Assembly (NCBI GenBank): GCA_025738555.1
Contig: JAOVFP010000015.1
Coordinates: forward strand, 1,426,001 to 1,490,000
Length of the DNA: 64,000 nucleotides
Direction of reading: 5' to 3'
From: Cyathus striatus
Lineage: Eukaryota > Basidiomycota > Agaricomycetes > Agaricales > Nidulariaceae
Shown: one piece after another, positions 25,101 through 35,346 of the stretch
Position numbering within the stretch: position 1 is the stretch's first letter
Layout: each line of letters begins with the position of its first letter
The notes under the pieces: generated by a model
Seen by the model: only the letters and a program-made list of their open reading frames with translations
What the model was told of the DNA's origin: nothing
The model's database searches: none
Translations under genes and position numbers: made by a program

Positions 25101-26095
25101 GTATGTTTTCTTCTTCGCGTTCTCTTTTTCTTTCGGTCCTGATAACTGAAGGTAGTTGAGATGACGCATTACCTATAATCACGATCTCCAAGTTCTTTCG
25201 TCTGAAACTGAAATTTGAATGACGCTATGTCATCGAACTACGACTCCTTCACGCAAAAAATAGGCGAAAATGCTCGTATATAACGCTCGTGTATAGTTCG
25301 ACATATGCCTATGGACTGGTGCTACGGTGTTGAGTGGAAAGTCTAAAGATGAGAAAGGTATTTTGCAGCTTATCTAGTAGATAAGATAAGCGTAAAAAGA
25401 TACGGTTCCGGAAATTGCCGCTATCCTGTTTGGACTCTGGACGCCCAAACTTTAAGACGCCTTCGACCTCCATCCTCCATCCTCCGTGCCCCCTCCACCG
25501 TAGTCTCGTTAGCAAAGGCCCTTCTTGACCGAACATAGGTGCCTCATTTACCTCAACTTCAAGCAGTCGTATTTTCCCTTCGACGACGATCACGATGCCG
25601 ACACCAATGTTGAATGGACACGCGGCGAGGGACACTGTCCCTACATGATTTTTTGCATGTGTTCGCGGAACTTGAACTTTTGTGTGAGCAAGGAGGAAGA
25701 TTGGCGGGCAGAAAGTGCACAGGTTGATAACATTGCAGGACAGAAACAGGTTGTGGTTGAGAACCAATCCTCAGAGGCCTCAAAGATAAGCAGGTGCATT
25801 TATATTCGCTTTCGAGATTGACTATTCTAGGGCGTTGCATCCCGTATACTCCCAAGATACTCCATCCTCCACTGGTTGTTCATAGAGGCGGATCGATGTA
25901 TATGTGTATTTCGGCATTGCAATAATGCACTTGTTCGGCTTCGGCAACACGAAATGTGTAGTTCGCCATCTCGACTAGCGTGGATTATGCATCGACATGT
26001 CCTTATCGCGTGCTTTCCTTTCTTGAAATTAGAGCATTATTGCTGTCGAAAGTAGCTGTAAGCACCGTCGTTCCTCTTGAAGTTTTACGGTTATG
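25101..26095. other. Unique region, no recognisable gene
   Basis: This stretch has no counterpart in the other units. Overlapping ORFs on both strands (25309-25855) have no recognisable motif and mutually overlap, so I do not call a gene. Confidence 0.35.
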
Positions 26096-26302
26096 CTAAC
26101 TCGTCATAGAATATATTTTCAGCTCTACATGAAATTGTTTAGAAACTATTTCGATATACTTAAGACGGTCCTCTCCAGCTTTCCTGTGCTCGTAAATTGC
26201 CTCCAACAACCATTTTCCTCTCTGTACTTCATCACGTGCTTCAAATATTATGAGTCCATCGGAGTCTGAAGCGCTCTCTGACTGTCCGAATCCAGAAGAC
26301 AT
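26096..26302 (-). CDS. Small hypothetical ORF (68 aa)
   Basis: ATG at 26302 to TAG at 26096. The translation starts MSSGFGQSESASDSDG and continues with a charged, helix-like segment (ARDEVQRGKWLLEAIYEHRK). Its composition looks more protein-like than the surrounding shadow ORFs: Ser/Asp at the N-terminus, then amphipathic helices. It reads away from a TATA-like stretch (cataaatatt at about 26310) and from a possible plus-strand transcript starting near 26430. I do not recognise a family. It could be one exon of a larger gene or chance. Confidence 0.3.
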   Translation of the reverse strand: MSSGFGQSESASDSDGLIIFEARDEVQRGKWLLEAIYEHRKAGEDRLKYIEIVSKQFHVELKIYSMTS

Positions 26303-26429
26303 CCAGCCACATAAATATTAGACAGCCCCACTCTCATTCTCTTTCCTCCCAACCATCATCGTCTCGACATTTCATCCCTGCTCCTTGTCTCGTACACCCA
26401 TATACTCTGATAATCGACGTCCTCTTCAA

Positions 26430-27450
26430 CATGGCATCGCTTATGTGTACTAGTAAGTATCAATTCTCTCTTCAACGTGGTGGCTGACAGCTCTTCTCGC
26501 GATATCTCCTGGTTATTAATTTGTATCGTGAACATGTCCTGTTATATGTTCTCTCTCGTTTCCTTTCGTTGATATTAACCAATAGACTTTTCTTATAGTT
26601 GTTCTTCCTTGGTTTCGTCCTCCATTGCACCGACCCCCACGCCAGCTTCTTATCATCTTCTGGCTGAGTGTCTATTTACTAACGCTGTTCCATCACCATA
26701 CCATAGCATACAATGTTGTTCTCTGCCTTCGGTCTCTGAAGATGTCTCGGGGTTGTAGCTGATATTTTCGAATAGTGCGTACTCTCTTTCTCGGCAATCT
26801 CTCACACCTCTCTTTTTCTCGTGCAGCTTTGGTTCGATCTCTGGCAACAACAATATCTGAAACCTCGACTATCCCTGGCTTTTCCGATGGGAAAATACGT
26901 GCTGTACCCACCAGGTTCGGCATGCACCACGTCCACACAACTTAGGTATGGCGTTGAACACACTCATTTCTTCGGTAGCGAGTCGTGTGTCTTGCGAATC
27001 TGTGCTGTCCACCAGGTTGGGGGTAGTACTCCACAAGTTCTATCCTCAACTTAGGTTCGTTGACACACTTTTTCGTCAGCACTTTGATATATCCTCCGTA
27101 AAATTTGTGCTGTACCCACCAGGTTTTATATTATACATAAACGTGCGCTGTATCCAACTTAGGTTTGGCGTTTAACTCTCGTATTTGTCTATCGTTCCGA
27201 CCCCGTTCCTATCCAATCTATCTGGTGCTCGCGCTTTTGGTACAATATCGACAACTTTTGGGGCTTCGGGATATAAAGGTACGTCTTCCCAGGGTGGGTG
27301 GGATACTTGCTATCCTTCCTCGTGCTCCCTTGTCGTGGGTCCTGGGCTTAAGACTTTGTGCCTGCACAAGTCGAACTAAGAGCACGTTAAACTTTCTTTC
27401 TCTGGAATCAAGGCATTGCATGTCTAACTATTCTGCATACATATAGTAGG
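26430..27450 (+). other. Possible spliced transcript with three imperfect repeats
   Basis: ATG at about 26430 begins MASLMCT and runs at once into a strong donor (AGTAAGTAT), preceded by C/T-rich leader DNA as in many fungal promoters. At about 26905-26950, 27000-27056 and 27105-27165 a repeat occurs: gtgctgtaCCCACCAGGTT followed 20-30 nt later by CAACTTAGGT. Both halves look like exon-exon or splice boundaries (CCAG/GT and TTAG/GT). No protein family is recognised and no full gene model could be built. Confidence 0.3.
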
Positions 27451-28072
27451 TTTTAGCGTACATTTTCAAACGTGAGGGTGAATGAGGGGGTTATCGAAAA
27501 TGTGTATTTATATCTATCTTTTCTCTTTATATATTTGTATATACCAACAGTACATAGGAGCTGTGTGTCGCCACAACTGCCCGACAACGTATATTTATCA
27601 ATCCTTCAAGGGTACCGAGGTAGTTCAATGCTTAAACTTTAGGCAAATAGCTAGTAAATGAATCGGGGTTCTGGAGTCCGCTGGGTTTAGCTTGCGGTTA
27701 ATAGAGCGGGGTTGAGATGAATCCAATATAAGTATACAGATATATACACACACCTGTGCGTTCAAAGTGTAAGTATCATATGATCGACAATTGTGGAGAG
27801 ATAAGTCCAGTGTCACCTTATTTACTTCCGTGTCAATACCGGAGTCTATTATTGATTCACTCGTAGATGGGTACAGTGTCGGGACGGTGCATGTCATTCC
27901 GATTCATGCTGAAACGAATTTGAAGTTTTGAACGAATCGAAGAAAGGATGAGACGCGCTGGAGATGCGCCTGGGTCATGTGAAGATTACGTAATTCAAGG
28001 TCTCTATCCTCATTCATATTCTGCCTTGATTCTGTCCGTCTGGTTCTAACAGCTGTTCTTCTTACTTGCGCC
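27451..28072. other. Intergenic, no gene seen
   Basis: No supported gene. From about 27840 the sequence resembles the leader of the other Tra2-like copies (tcgtagatgggtacagtg..., gagacgcg..., gattacgtaattcaa). Confidence 0.4.
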
Positions 28073-29410
28073 ATGCATCCGACGTTTGGAGTCTTGGACA
28101 CAGCAACTCGTAGTTTCTCATCCTTCACTACCCTCCACCAGATTACCACTAGCAATAGATGATGCACAATGATACGTCTTCTATCGGCCACGATGACAAC
28201 GAGCCCCTCCTTCATTGCCGGCATGACCGACTACAACTGCTGTACTCTTCGAGCTACACTCCCCAGTCGTGTTTTATCTCCAGTTTCACTTGCAGCTTCC
28301 AGGTTCTTTTCGCTAACGGCTGGCCATGGATCTCTTACATAACTCTTATCTGTTGGGTTCACTCCATCGTCGGCAAACGCGACCTGATACGTGCACTACA
28401 TGGCGCACTGAGCGGTCCGTGCCTTCCCCCTCCATCTGTTAGATATTTCGATCTCGAACAAGGCCAGTATCGGACCCCTCCTTGTTGTATGCCCACCACC
28501 AAACTACCGGCCCTTCGACGCCTCCAACATCGGCATCACCTACTCGACGGGTCAAGACTTACTTTCTCCTTCAGCCGGTATATCTCAACATTGCGCCCCC
28601 CAGTAGTGGCGGGGTTAGCATTCCGTGCAGGAGCTCGGCACCGGTGTCCCAATGAACGTGAATAGCGCTAGCGGTGGGCGCTCTTCTTGCGATGCGTCGA
28701 GGCGTAACACTAAGAGGAGTCTAGGAAGAGATGATCATGCAGGGTATGTTCTTTTTCTTTGCGTTTGGGAGGTAAACGCTGATTCATTGAGGTCTTTTAG
28801 GGAGAGATGAAAGAAGGTGGAACGAGTGCGGGAGAAATCTTTGTTTTGGGACTGAGCTAGAGAGGATTGACAGCTGGGGCTCGAGGCTACTATTGTGGGA
28901 ATTGACAAGGTCTGTGTTCTTCCACTTGCCTTTCCCTGCTTTGTGTATTCGTGCGACTGTCTAGCGCAGCACCGCGTACTTGAGATGCCCTCGAGTACCA
29001 GTGCCTACGTTCTTTGTCCTCACACCCTCCGCGTAACCTCCTACTCATGCCTAATCCTATAGATCAAACTGCATCAGTCACATATGACCCCACACTCGCG
29101 AGTCTTTTCTGGCCCTCCGTGCATGCACAGTGCAGTATTCATCTGCTCTGCTTGCTCGAGACGTCAGGCTAGTACTAGCACATACGTCCACCGCCCTCCC
29201 CCTCCCAAACTTCCATCTTACTGCCTTCATAACTCTACTCACGTCTCCTCGTGCAGGTGAAAAAGGCCTATGTCATGTACGAAGAAGCTGTAGGAGCTGG
29301 TTTGTTGCTGAATATAACAACAGGAGACAATTAATATTACGCACGAATACAGAATTAAAATTACTCGTAGACGCTTACAAGTCGCCCATTCAATTTTTGG
29401 GGCGCCTATA
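28073..29410 (+). pseudogene. Tra2/SR-like remnant, copy R3
   Basis: Starts at ATG 28073 in the context gcgccatgcatccgacg. It keeps the middle block (FYLQFHL-type reading becomes a frame-shifted SFTCSFQVLFANGWPW), the RS-like exon (ASGGRSSCDASRRNTKRSLGRDDHAG then GTATGT at about 28744), a decayed RRM exon, and a late segment VKKAYVMYEEAVGAG at about 29255-29330. Most RRM core residues are gone. It shares its 3' structure with copy R4, consistent with a D-region duplication that also carried the lactonase. Confidence 0.55.
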
Positions 29411-29496
29411 AGTACCTCCAAGGCTCCGAAGTTTTAAGCTACCAATTCCCTCCCACGATGGAAAATCTCTCTTTGCACTCCTTTCGACTTCCTCTC

Positions 29497-29945
29497 TGCT
29501 GAATTATGCAAACGCCCTCGATTCCGTGTCCGCTCCGTTATTCCCTTAGATCGCGCTCACTTCCATTCACTCAGCAGCCACCATAGTCACGCGCAGCAAG
29601 GTAATATATTGTATATATTATATCCTTTTCGTTTCACTATGCCGCCCTTTGTTCTGTACTAATACTTGTGTTATACTGCTACTGTACTGTACAGTGCGCT
29701 CTTAGCCACACACTCTCCCCTTTATGTAGTTTACTCCGTTATCACGAAGTAAAGGACTCAATGTGTATATAAACCATGTACTGTAATTTGTACACCTCAG
29801 CCGTTGTTCCAACGCTGAGGTGAGTTCTCATATATTTCTATACCTTGTACTTTTACTTACTGCTACCTAGTGATGTTATCTAGGTACTTATTCAATATAT
29901 CTAGCCGTTGTTCCAACGCTGAGTGACCTTATCTAGATTTCTACA
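29497..29945. mobile_element. Insertion of about 0.45 kb with TG...CA ends (possible solo LTR)
   Basis: The lactonase-2 leader reads gacttcctctcaaattc without interruption (about 42935), whereas here TGCTGAATTATG...TTTCTACA is inserted between cctctc and ctcaaattc. It contains a TATA-like tgtatataaacc and two copies of agccgttgttccaacgctgag about 100 bp apart; each copy can fold into a hairpin. Only a 3 bp flank repeat (CTC) is visible, shorter than usual for LTRs. Confidence 0.5.
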
Positions 29946-30280
29946 CTCAAATTCATTACCTGTATTTAACTTTCTTGCACATCCCATCTGTCTTGGATCG
30001 TACCATGTGGTCATCTGATGATGGATTGTCATACCTCACCACTGACTAAATCAAGACTTGACGACATCTGTGGGATTCCGCAGTGCACAAATATTCCAGG
30101 AACACCTTCGAAAGCCGTTTTGAAATCTACTGTCCTTACATTTCTCGTAAACGATGTTCAGTCCTGTTATTTTACTAGTCCTTTGTGAGGACAATTTTCT
30201 CATGCTGTATAAGAAGTATATATAAATGACTGCCCCACAGGTACTCTCCTAGTCCTCGTACATATCACAAATCTCAACTT

Positions 30281-31817
30281 ATGTACACCATAATCTTTGC
30301 TCTAGCACTTAGTTCCGCTTTGGCACAGGAAATAAGCTCCAATGGCTCAAGTTTGTTGGACGTTAGCACCAAACTTCATCTCATTTTATTATGGCTAATC
30401 TCAACCACTATAATCAGTTTATTTCGCTCAAATCGTTCAATGTACTAGGGGAGAACGCCACGTTCCGCCAATCCTCATTCAACTCCTCACAGGCATTCAA
30501 CCCAGACGGAAAAAAAGTTCCCTTTATCCAAATCTTCGACAAATCATTCTCATCTGTTCTTGGTCCCAACCCCATATTCCGCCAAGTGTCATTCAACGCA
30601 TCATTCAGTTTCGCATTCGAAGCACCTATTTATATCCCAGAAACCGATGAGATATTTTTCTCGACAAGCCCTATTTTGGATACAGCCCCCGCTCCGCCCA
30701 TTTCAAATAGTATCGCTAAAGTGAAATTGGCAGATGTGGAACGGGCTTTGGCAAATGACGATGGAAGTGAAATCAATGTCCCAGTAGAGATCGTGCGACA
30801 ACACATTGATTTAGATATGTGTTTTACTAACGACCCTAACAAAATTTAGCTTGACCTTCCTGGGATTCTCAATATGACAAATGGAGGAACCGGTCCTTTC
30901 CATGGGTCACTCTTGTTTTGTACCGATGGTTACCTCAATAATCCGCCTGTAATTGCACTGGTCAATCCCAAGTCTCCGAATAATTTTACAGTATTACTGG
31001 ACAATTACTTCGGGAGACAGTTCAACTCTATTGATGATCTCAAGTTGCACCCAAGCGGTAAAATATTCTTTACAGACACAATGTGCGGCAGCAATTTTAA
31101 TTTTGAAAGGGTGTTGAACTACTAAAATGTTTTGTAGTTATGGCTTTACACTCGGGACTCGGCCGCCTCCATTGATGCCTCCTCAAGTGTACATGTTTGA
31201 TCCTGTAGCGGGAGATGTACAAGTTGCTGTGGGCGACATCGAAACACCCAACGGTGTAGCTTTCTCTCCAGATGGAAATACTGCATATATGTACGTATTT
31301 ATAAGAGTCTACAGCTGGCTATTTCGAATTATATATTACTTCAATAGTTCCGATACTGGTGCGTTTGTCGGAGTTAGCGGGGGAAATGAATCACTCAATC
31401 AATCACTCCCAGCTCTCATGTAAGCCGTTATAATTTTTATATTCCTATAGCTGCCCTAAACTTTATCAGTTATGCATTCGATGTCAATCCCCACTCACAA
31501 CTTCTTTCCAACAAACGAGCATTCGCATTCCCCGACTCGGGAATTCCAGATGGAATACAGGTCGATAGCCAAGGGAATGTATACGCTGGTTGCAACGATG
31601 GAGTTCACGTATGTCGAGTTTTCCTTTGGATGCTGATCAGCTTACATTTTTCTGAAAGGTTTGGAGTCCGGAGGGGAAACTACTCGGAAAATTCTTTGTT
31701 GGGGCAGGCAATGTGGCAAACATGGCGTTCGCCGGGGATGGAAGATTGGTCATTTTAGCGACAAATGCCTTGTTGGTCGCAAAAATTGCTGCCAAGAGTG
31801 CTTTGTTCACTTTTTAG
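30281..31817 (+). CDS. Secreted SMP-30/gluconolactonase-family lactonase, copy 1
   Basis: Seven exons by splice-site reasoning: 30281-30361, 30418-30792, 30850-31082, 31138-31290, 31348-31419, 31470-31608, 31659-31817, with introns of 50-57 nt. They sum to 1212 nt (403 aa) with consistent phase. Residues 1-15 (MYTIIFALALSSALA) are a signal peptide cleaved before QE, so the enzyme should be secreted. Blades of the six-bladed propeller are visible: PIYIPETDEIFFS, NGGTGPFHGSLLFC, LKLHPSGKIFFTDT, TPNGVAFSPDGNTAY, IPDGIQVDSQGNVYAG and VWSPEGKLLGKF. The family hydrolyses lactones using a bound divalent metal; the substrate is unknown. The usual NDxxxHPSG metal-ligand Asn appears as Asp (SIDDLKLHPSG). 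The 3' side abuts remnant Tra2-like tail DNA. Confidence 0.85.
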
Positions 31818-32567
31818 GTTGCAATTGCAACACGAACACGGTGCATCATGATCTTGTAAATTATAAGTGGTTCCATAACTTTGGGAACGTTATAATTAAG
31901 AAAGTTACATCAGCTGGTTTGTAGTATTGTACTATAGTAACAAGACCTATGCGTGTGTGTGCAGATGTACTATTAGATGTGCCGTAACAATTGAGGACAT
32001 GCCTCTATCCCACTTCTTACTGGAATTATATTCACTCATAGAGAATTAACTCGCAGGCGCTTAAAGTCGCCGAGTACCAAGTCCTCCCTTACGACAGGGA
32101 TGGTGGGAGGAGGGATTATGATAGGCGGTGGAGTCCTTTTTTTTGGTTGATGGAATGATACAAACGAACAAAATGGGTTTTTGGGGGGAGGATGGAATGT
32201 GTCAAAGGGTGGGTTCTTCTTCAACTTCTCTATTGCTGCTTTATTACTACGAGAAAGCAATGTAGAAAAACTAAGCATTTCTAGTGCTTATAATGAGTAT
32301 TCTGGGTGAAATTTAGCCGCAAAATGGCTATGAATCTAAGATAACGAGCACCTTTGCTTTCATATCTGCACAATAACGAAAGAGCAAAAGGTACGTGCGT
32401 GGTGGTCCTTTTTTGCATTTCTCACTATTGCGACTACCATTACTAACTTATATTCTCTTCTCATACTAATGAAGGAAATCATGAAACTGTACTGTATCAC
32501 ATGGGCTAAGTAACATTTATCAAACACTAGACAAATAGCAGTATAATCCAATGTATCAATTCCGGAA
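31818..32567. other. Tra2-like 3' tail remnant and NACHT D 3' flank
   Basis: At about 32090-32230 is a decayed copy of the Tra2-like Gly/Arg tail and 3' UTR (ggatggtgggaggagggattatgataggcgg). From about 32360 to 32567 is the 3' flank of NACHT D, which is repeated behind copies E and F. Confidence 0.5.
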
Positions 32568-35287
32568 TCAATGAAAAAGAAACATTTTACTACGAGATGT
32601 GCTCCTTAAAAGTTGTGGAATATTGCAGGTTTTTGCGGGGCATACCTCATTATTGTAGCAAAAATATTCTAGGTAACCTGGTTTGCCTTCGTGAGCTGCA
32701 TCCCGTGCTTTCAAAAATGCCTTCTGCCATACAATAACGATACTCTCAGGAGGATGTGGTAATTTCTACGACGTTTTGGTCAGATGCTTCCCATGATACT
32801 GTTGACGTGAATAATACCTTTAGCCAACCTAATAGATATTCTTCTGCCTCATGTGCAAGAGATTTGTTAAGAGAATCTCTGTCATGGAATTCTTGAGCTG
32901 CATATTCCAGTGCTGTTAGAAATGCAGGTGTTGCACTGTGGTTTTGTTCAAGTAGAGACTTGGTCCACAAGTTCAAGAAATAGGAATCCTGCCGTGGAAA
33001 CGAGGGTTGCAGTAGTAAGAAATGAATTATGGTGATGTGTGCGTCTGCGTAGTCATTTGATGTGCAATGAAAATTCCCAGAAAACTGGGGATTTGATAAA
33101 AATATCAAAAACACTGTCCGATACCGGTTGCAAATAAGAATGATATTGGACAGCATTTTACTGGATGGTTTGAGGTCAGGAATGGTTTCTAGATTGAACA
33201 GACTTTGGTTGCTAGTCACGTAAGGTAAGGGGATGACACCACATAAAGCAACCAATCGCTTTACGACGGCATCATTGTTATATGATTTTAAATGTTTGAG
33301 CCAAAGAGGAAAGATAATTGATGTGCAAAACATGCAAATGTCTTGATGTATCTAATGAAAAGAAGCATCAAAATCAATTACCTGTCCAATAAAAGTGGGA
33401 CTACTCACCCCATGAGGTCCAAGCCAAACATTATTCATGGATTGAAGAACTTTCACAGATGGTGAGCAGTTATTCATAAGGGCTTCAGTAAACTCTATGC
33501 ACTCGAACTCTATGGCGTCAATAGAAAGGCTTGCGAGGCCCATTGTGGCTCGAAGATTCCTCTTGAGCCCAAGGATGTCAATGGCCTGTTGAAAATGCAA
33601 GCGACTTGAATATTGTTGGGTGGCTGAGAAGAACTTCTCCAAAGGCCGGAAGAAATCAGGAATTTCCACAAATTTACTGCTTCTGTCAATATGTTTGCAT
33701 AGGCAGAAAAAAGTATAGAACCAGCCAACTGTGAGACATTAGAACATATATCTTCTGAAAAATATGTGTACATACCATGTTGTTCTACTGTTTCATACCT
33801 GGGGCAACTAAGGAGCTTTATGCATGACTGAGCAATGTTCATGTGAGTTATTTGTAGGTCTACATGGAAGTGTTTTGATCGTTCCCTTGAGGTTAAAAAG
33901 TCATGGAATGACTTGTGGTGAAACCGAAATGTAGAGTAATCACTGTAAGACTCAGATCCTATGTATAGATCAATGAGAGAATGAAGGTTATTTAATGCAA
34001 AAAATGCTTCTCCTGGTGGGAGGGATAATAGCTGCTCCACAATAAGAAACAGTCTATTTAGATTTGAATTCACTGCAATTAAAATGGGATCTGATAGATT
34101 GTAGGGACTGTTGCAAAGTTCCATTATGGCAAGTATATATCCCAATACTTTCATAGTTCTTTCAAGTTCCTCTTCCCTGGACAATATCTCATGGTACAGA
34201 AGGTCAAGGTCTGCAAGAGGAGATCTATTTCTGCTGTCTTGGATTCCAAGAACAATTTCAAGTTGAGCATTGGGATTGTGGTGGGGACTAGAAATAAACT
34301 TCATCACTGTGGCTGCATAAATGAACTGGCCCGAAGATCGCTCAACAAGTTTCCATATGCTAGATAGAGGTGGCCAAGGCCGAGGAACAGATTTAAGAGC
34401 TGCTTTGAATCGGCAATCATTTAAAATACAGGAAAATCCACTCTCAAGTACAGCTTGAATATCTTGAGAGATTCCTTGAATATTTGACAATGAGATAAAC
34501 TGTGTCGTAGAAGCAATCTCCTTGGTGACCCAGACTTCTCGCAGATGGAGTTCTGGTCGACTAGTGACGAAAAATCCCAGTGGAAAGCTCTTGGCAGGCT
34601 CATGATGCACAGCCTTAGCTAGCAAGCGAAGGACTAAGATTTGTGTCTTCATACTAATACACTCATCTAGTCCGTCGATGACTATGACACCTTTGAGGGG
34701 TTGTTTGCCAAGTGCGGCGGTTTGAAGGCATGGCTCTAATATGAGCTTTTGAAATTGACGCTCTAATGAAGCATCAAAAAGTAATCGATGATCCTTTTGT
34801 ATCTCTGTTGCAATGTATTTCGCAAGTTCCTCATTCATCATTGCAAGTTGATGTGCTATAGTTGTGAAGAGTTTCATGGCATTATTTCGATCTTGTGAAC
34901 CTCTCCAGAAGAAGAAGCTGGCACCTAGAAATCCCGCATACGCGGCTTCCTCACAAACAGATCGTGCTATGGATGACTTCCCAGCGCCTGCAGGCCCATG
35001 TAGATACATAATGCCATTTTTTTTGTTAGGTTCTTTAATCCACTGATTGATATCGCTGAGAAGTTGTTTTCGAGTGTCGGGGTGACATTTAGGTGCATCG
35101 TACTGTTCTCCTGAGTCGTGAGTTGCACCAAGGGCGACATACTGAGAGAGGTATTGTATTGCTAGTGGTCTGGGTAAGTATGTCATTGCGTCATCTAGTA
35201 GTGAGTATATGTACCATCTCTCCCATTATTTATATCCATGAAGGTACACCCGTTTACGACGAAATGCGATGAATTTGCGAAGGACAT
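32568..35287 (-). CDS. NACHT NTPase (NLR-like) copy D, intact
   Basis: Five exons: 35287-35215, 35161-33776, 33728-33409, 33351-32818, 32765-32568. Introns are 53, 47, 57 and 52 nt, phases 1, 1, 0, 0. The sum is 2511 nt, an 836 aa protein with no stop. Residues 1-24 are a short conserved leader (NSSHFVVNGCTFMD). The NACHT domain has Walker A GPAGAGKS at 80-87, FFFWRGSQDRNN near 107-118, Walker B VIVIDGLDE at 183-191 and the FFVTSRPE sensor at 221-228. A helical/winged-helix region with SSGQFIYAATVMKFI, LPPGEAFFALNN and FHHKSFHDFL follows. The rest has no WD40, ankyrin or TPR repeats; it ends in a conserved cysteine stretch (YFCYNNEVCPAKTC). The family works as a nucleotide switch in fungal non-self recognition and cell death. 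It uniquely carries about 16 extra residues in exon 3. Confidence 0.85.
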
Positions 35288-35332
35288 GTTGACGGAGGAG
35301 GTGCAAAGGTCTGGCTATCGCACTTGAACAGC

Positions 35333-35346
35333 TCATATATATACAA
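35333..35346 (-). promoter_or_regulatory. TATA-like box of NACHT D
   Basis: An AT stretch (tcatatatatacaa on plus) lies about 50 bp upstream of the D start codon. The same position holds catatataaac in copies A and C and a similar stretch in B and F, so the core promoter was duplicated with the genes. Confidence 0.5.

Noticed and set aside
30391..30842. Lactonase start at MANLNHYNQF (and MTNLTHYNQF in copy 2)
   Set aside because: That Met lies in an intron with GTTAG donor, CTAAT branch site and AATCAG acceptor. The upstream ATG gives a signal peptide in frame.
32746..32765. Extra intron in the last exon of D (GTATGC to TTTTAAG)
   Set aside because: Removing it would delete the CPAKTC motif that the other copies keep in the uninterrupted frame.
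33352..33780. Read-through of the D exon 2 ORF past 33776 (ending LGSRGIFEPQW...)
   Set aside because: All six copies have GTATGT at this point and the conserved downstream protein is in another frame reached by removing a 47 nt intron.
34421..35046. ORFs antisense to the NACHT genes (for example 34864-35046)
   Set aside because: The same antisense frame appears at the matching place in other copies (51100-51282), so it is a shadow of the conserved NACHT codons.
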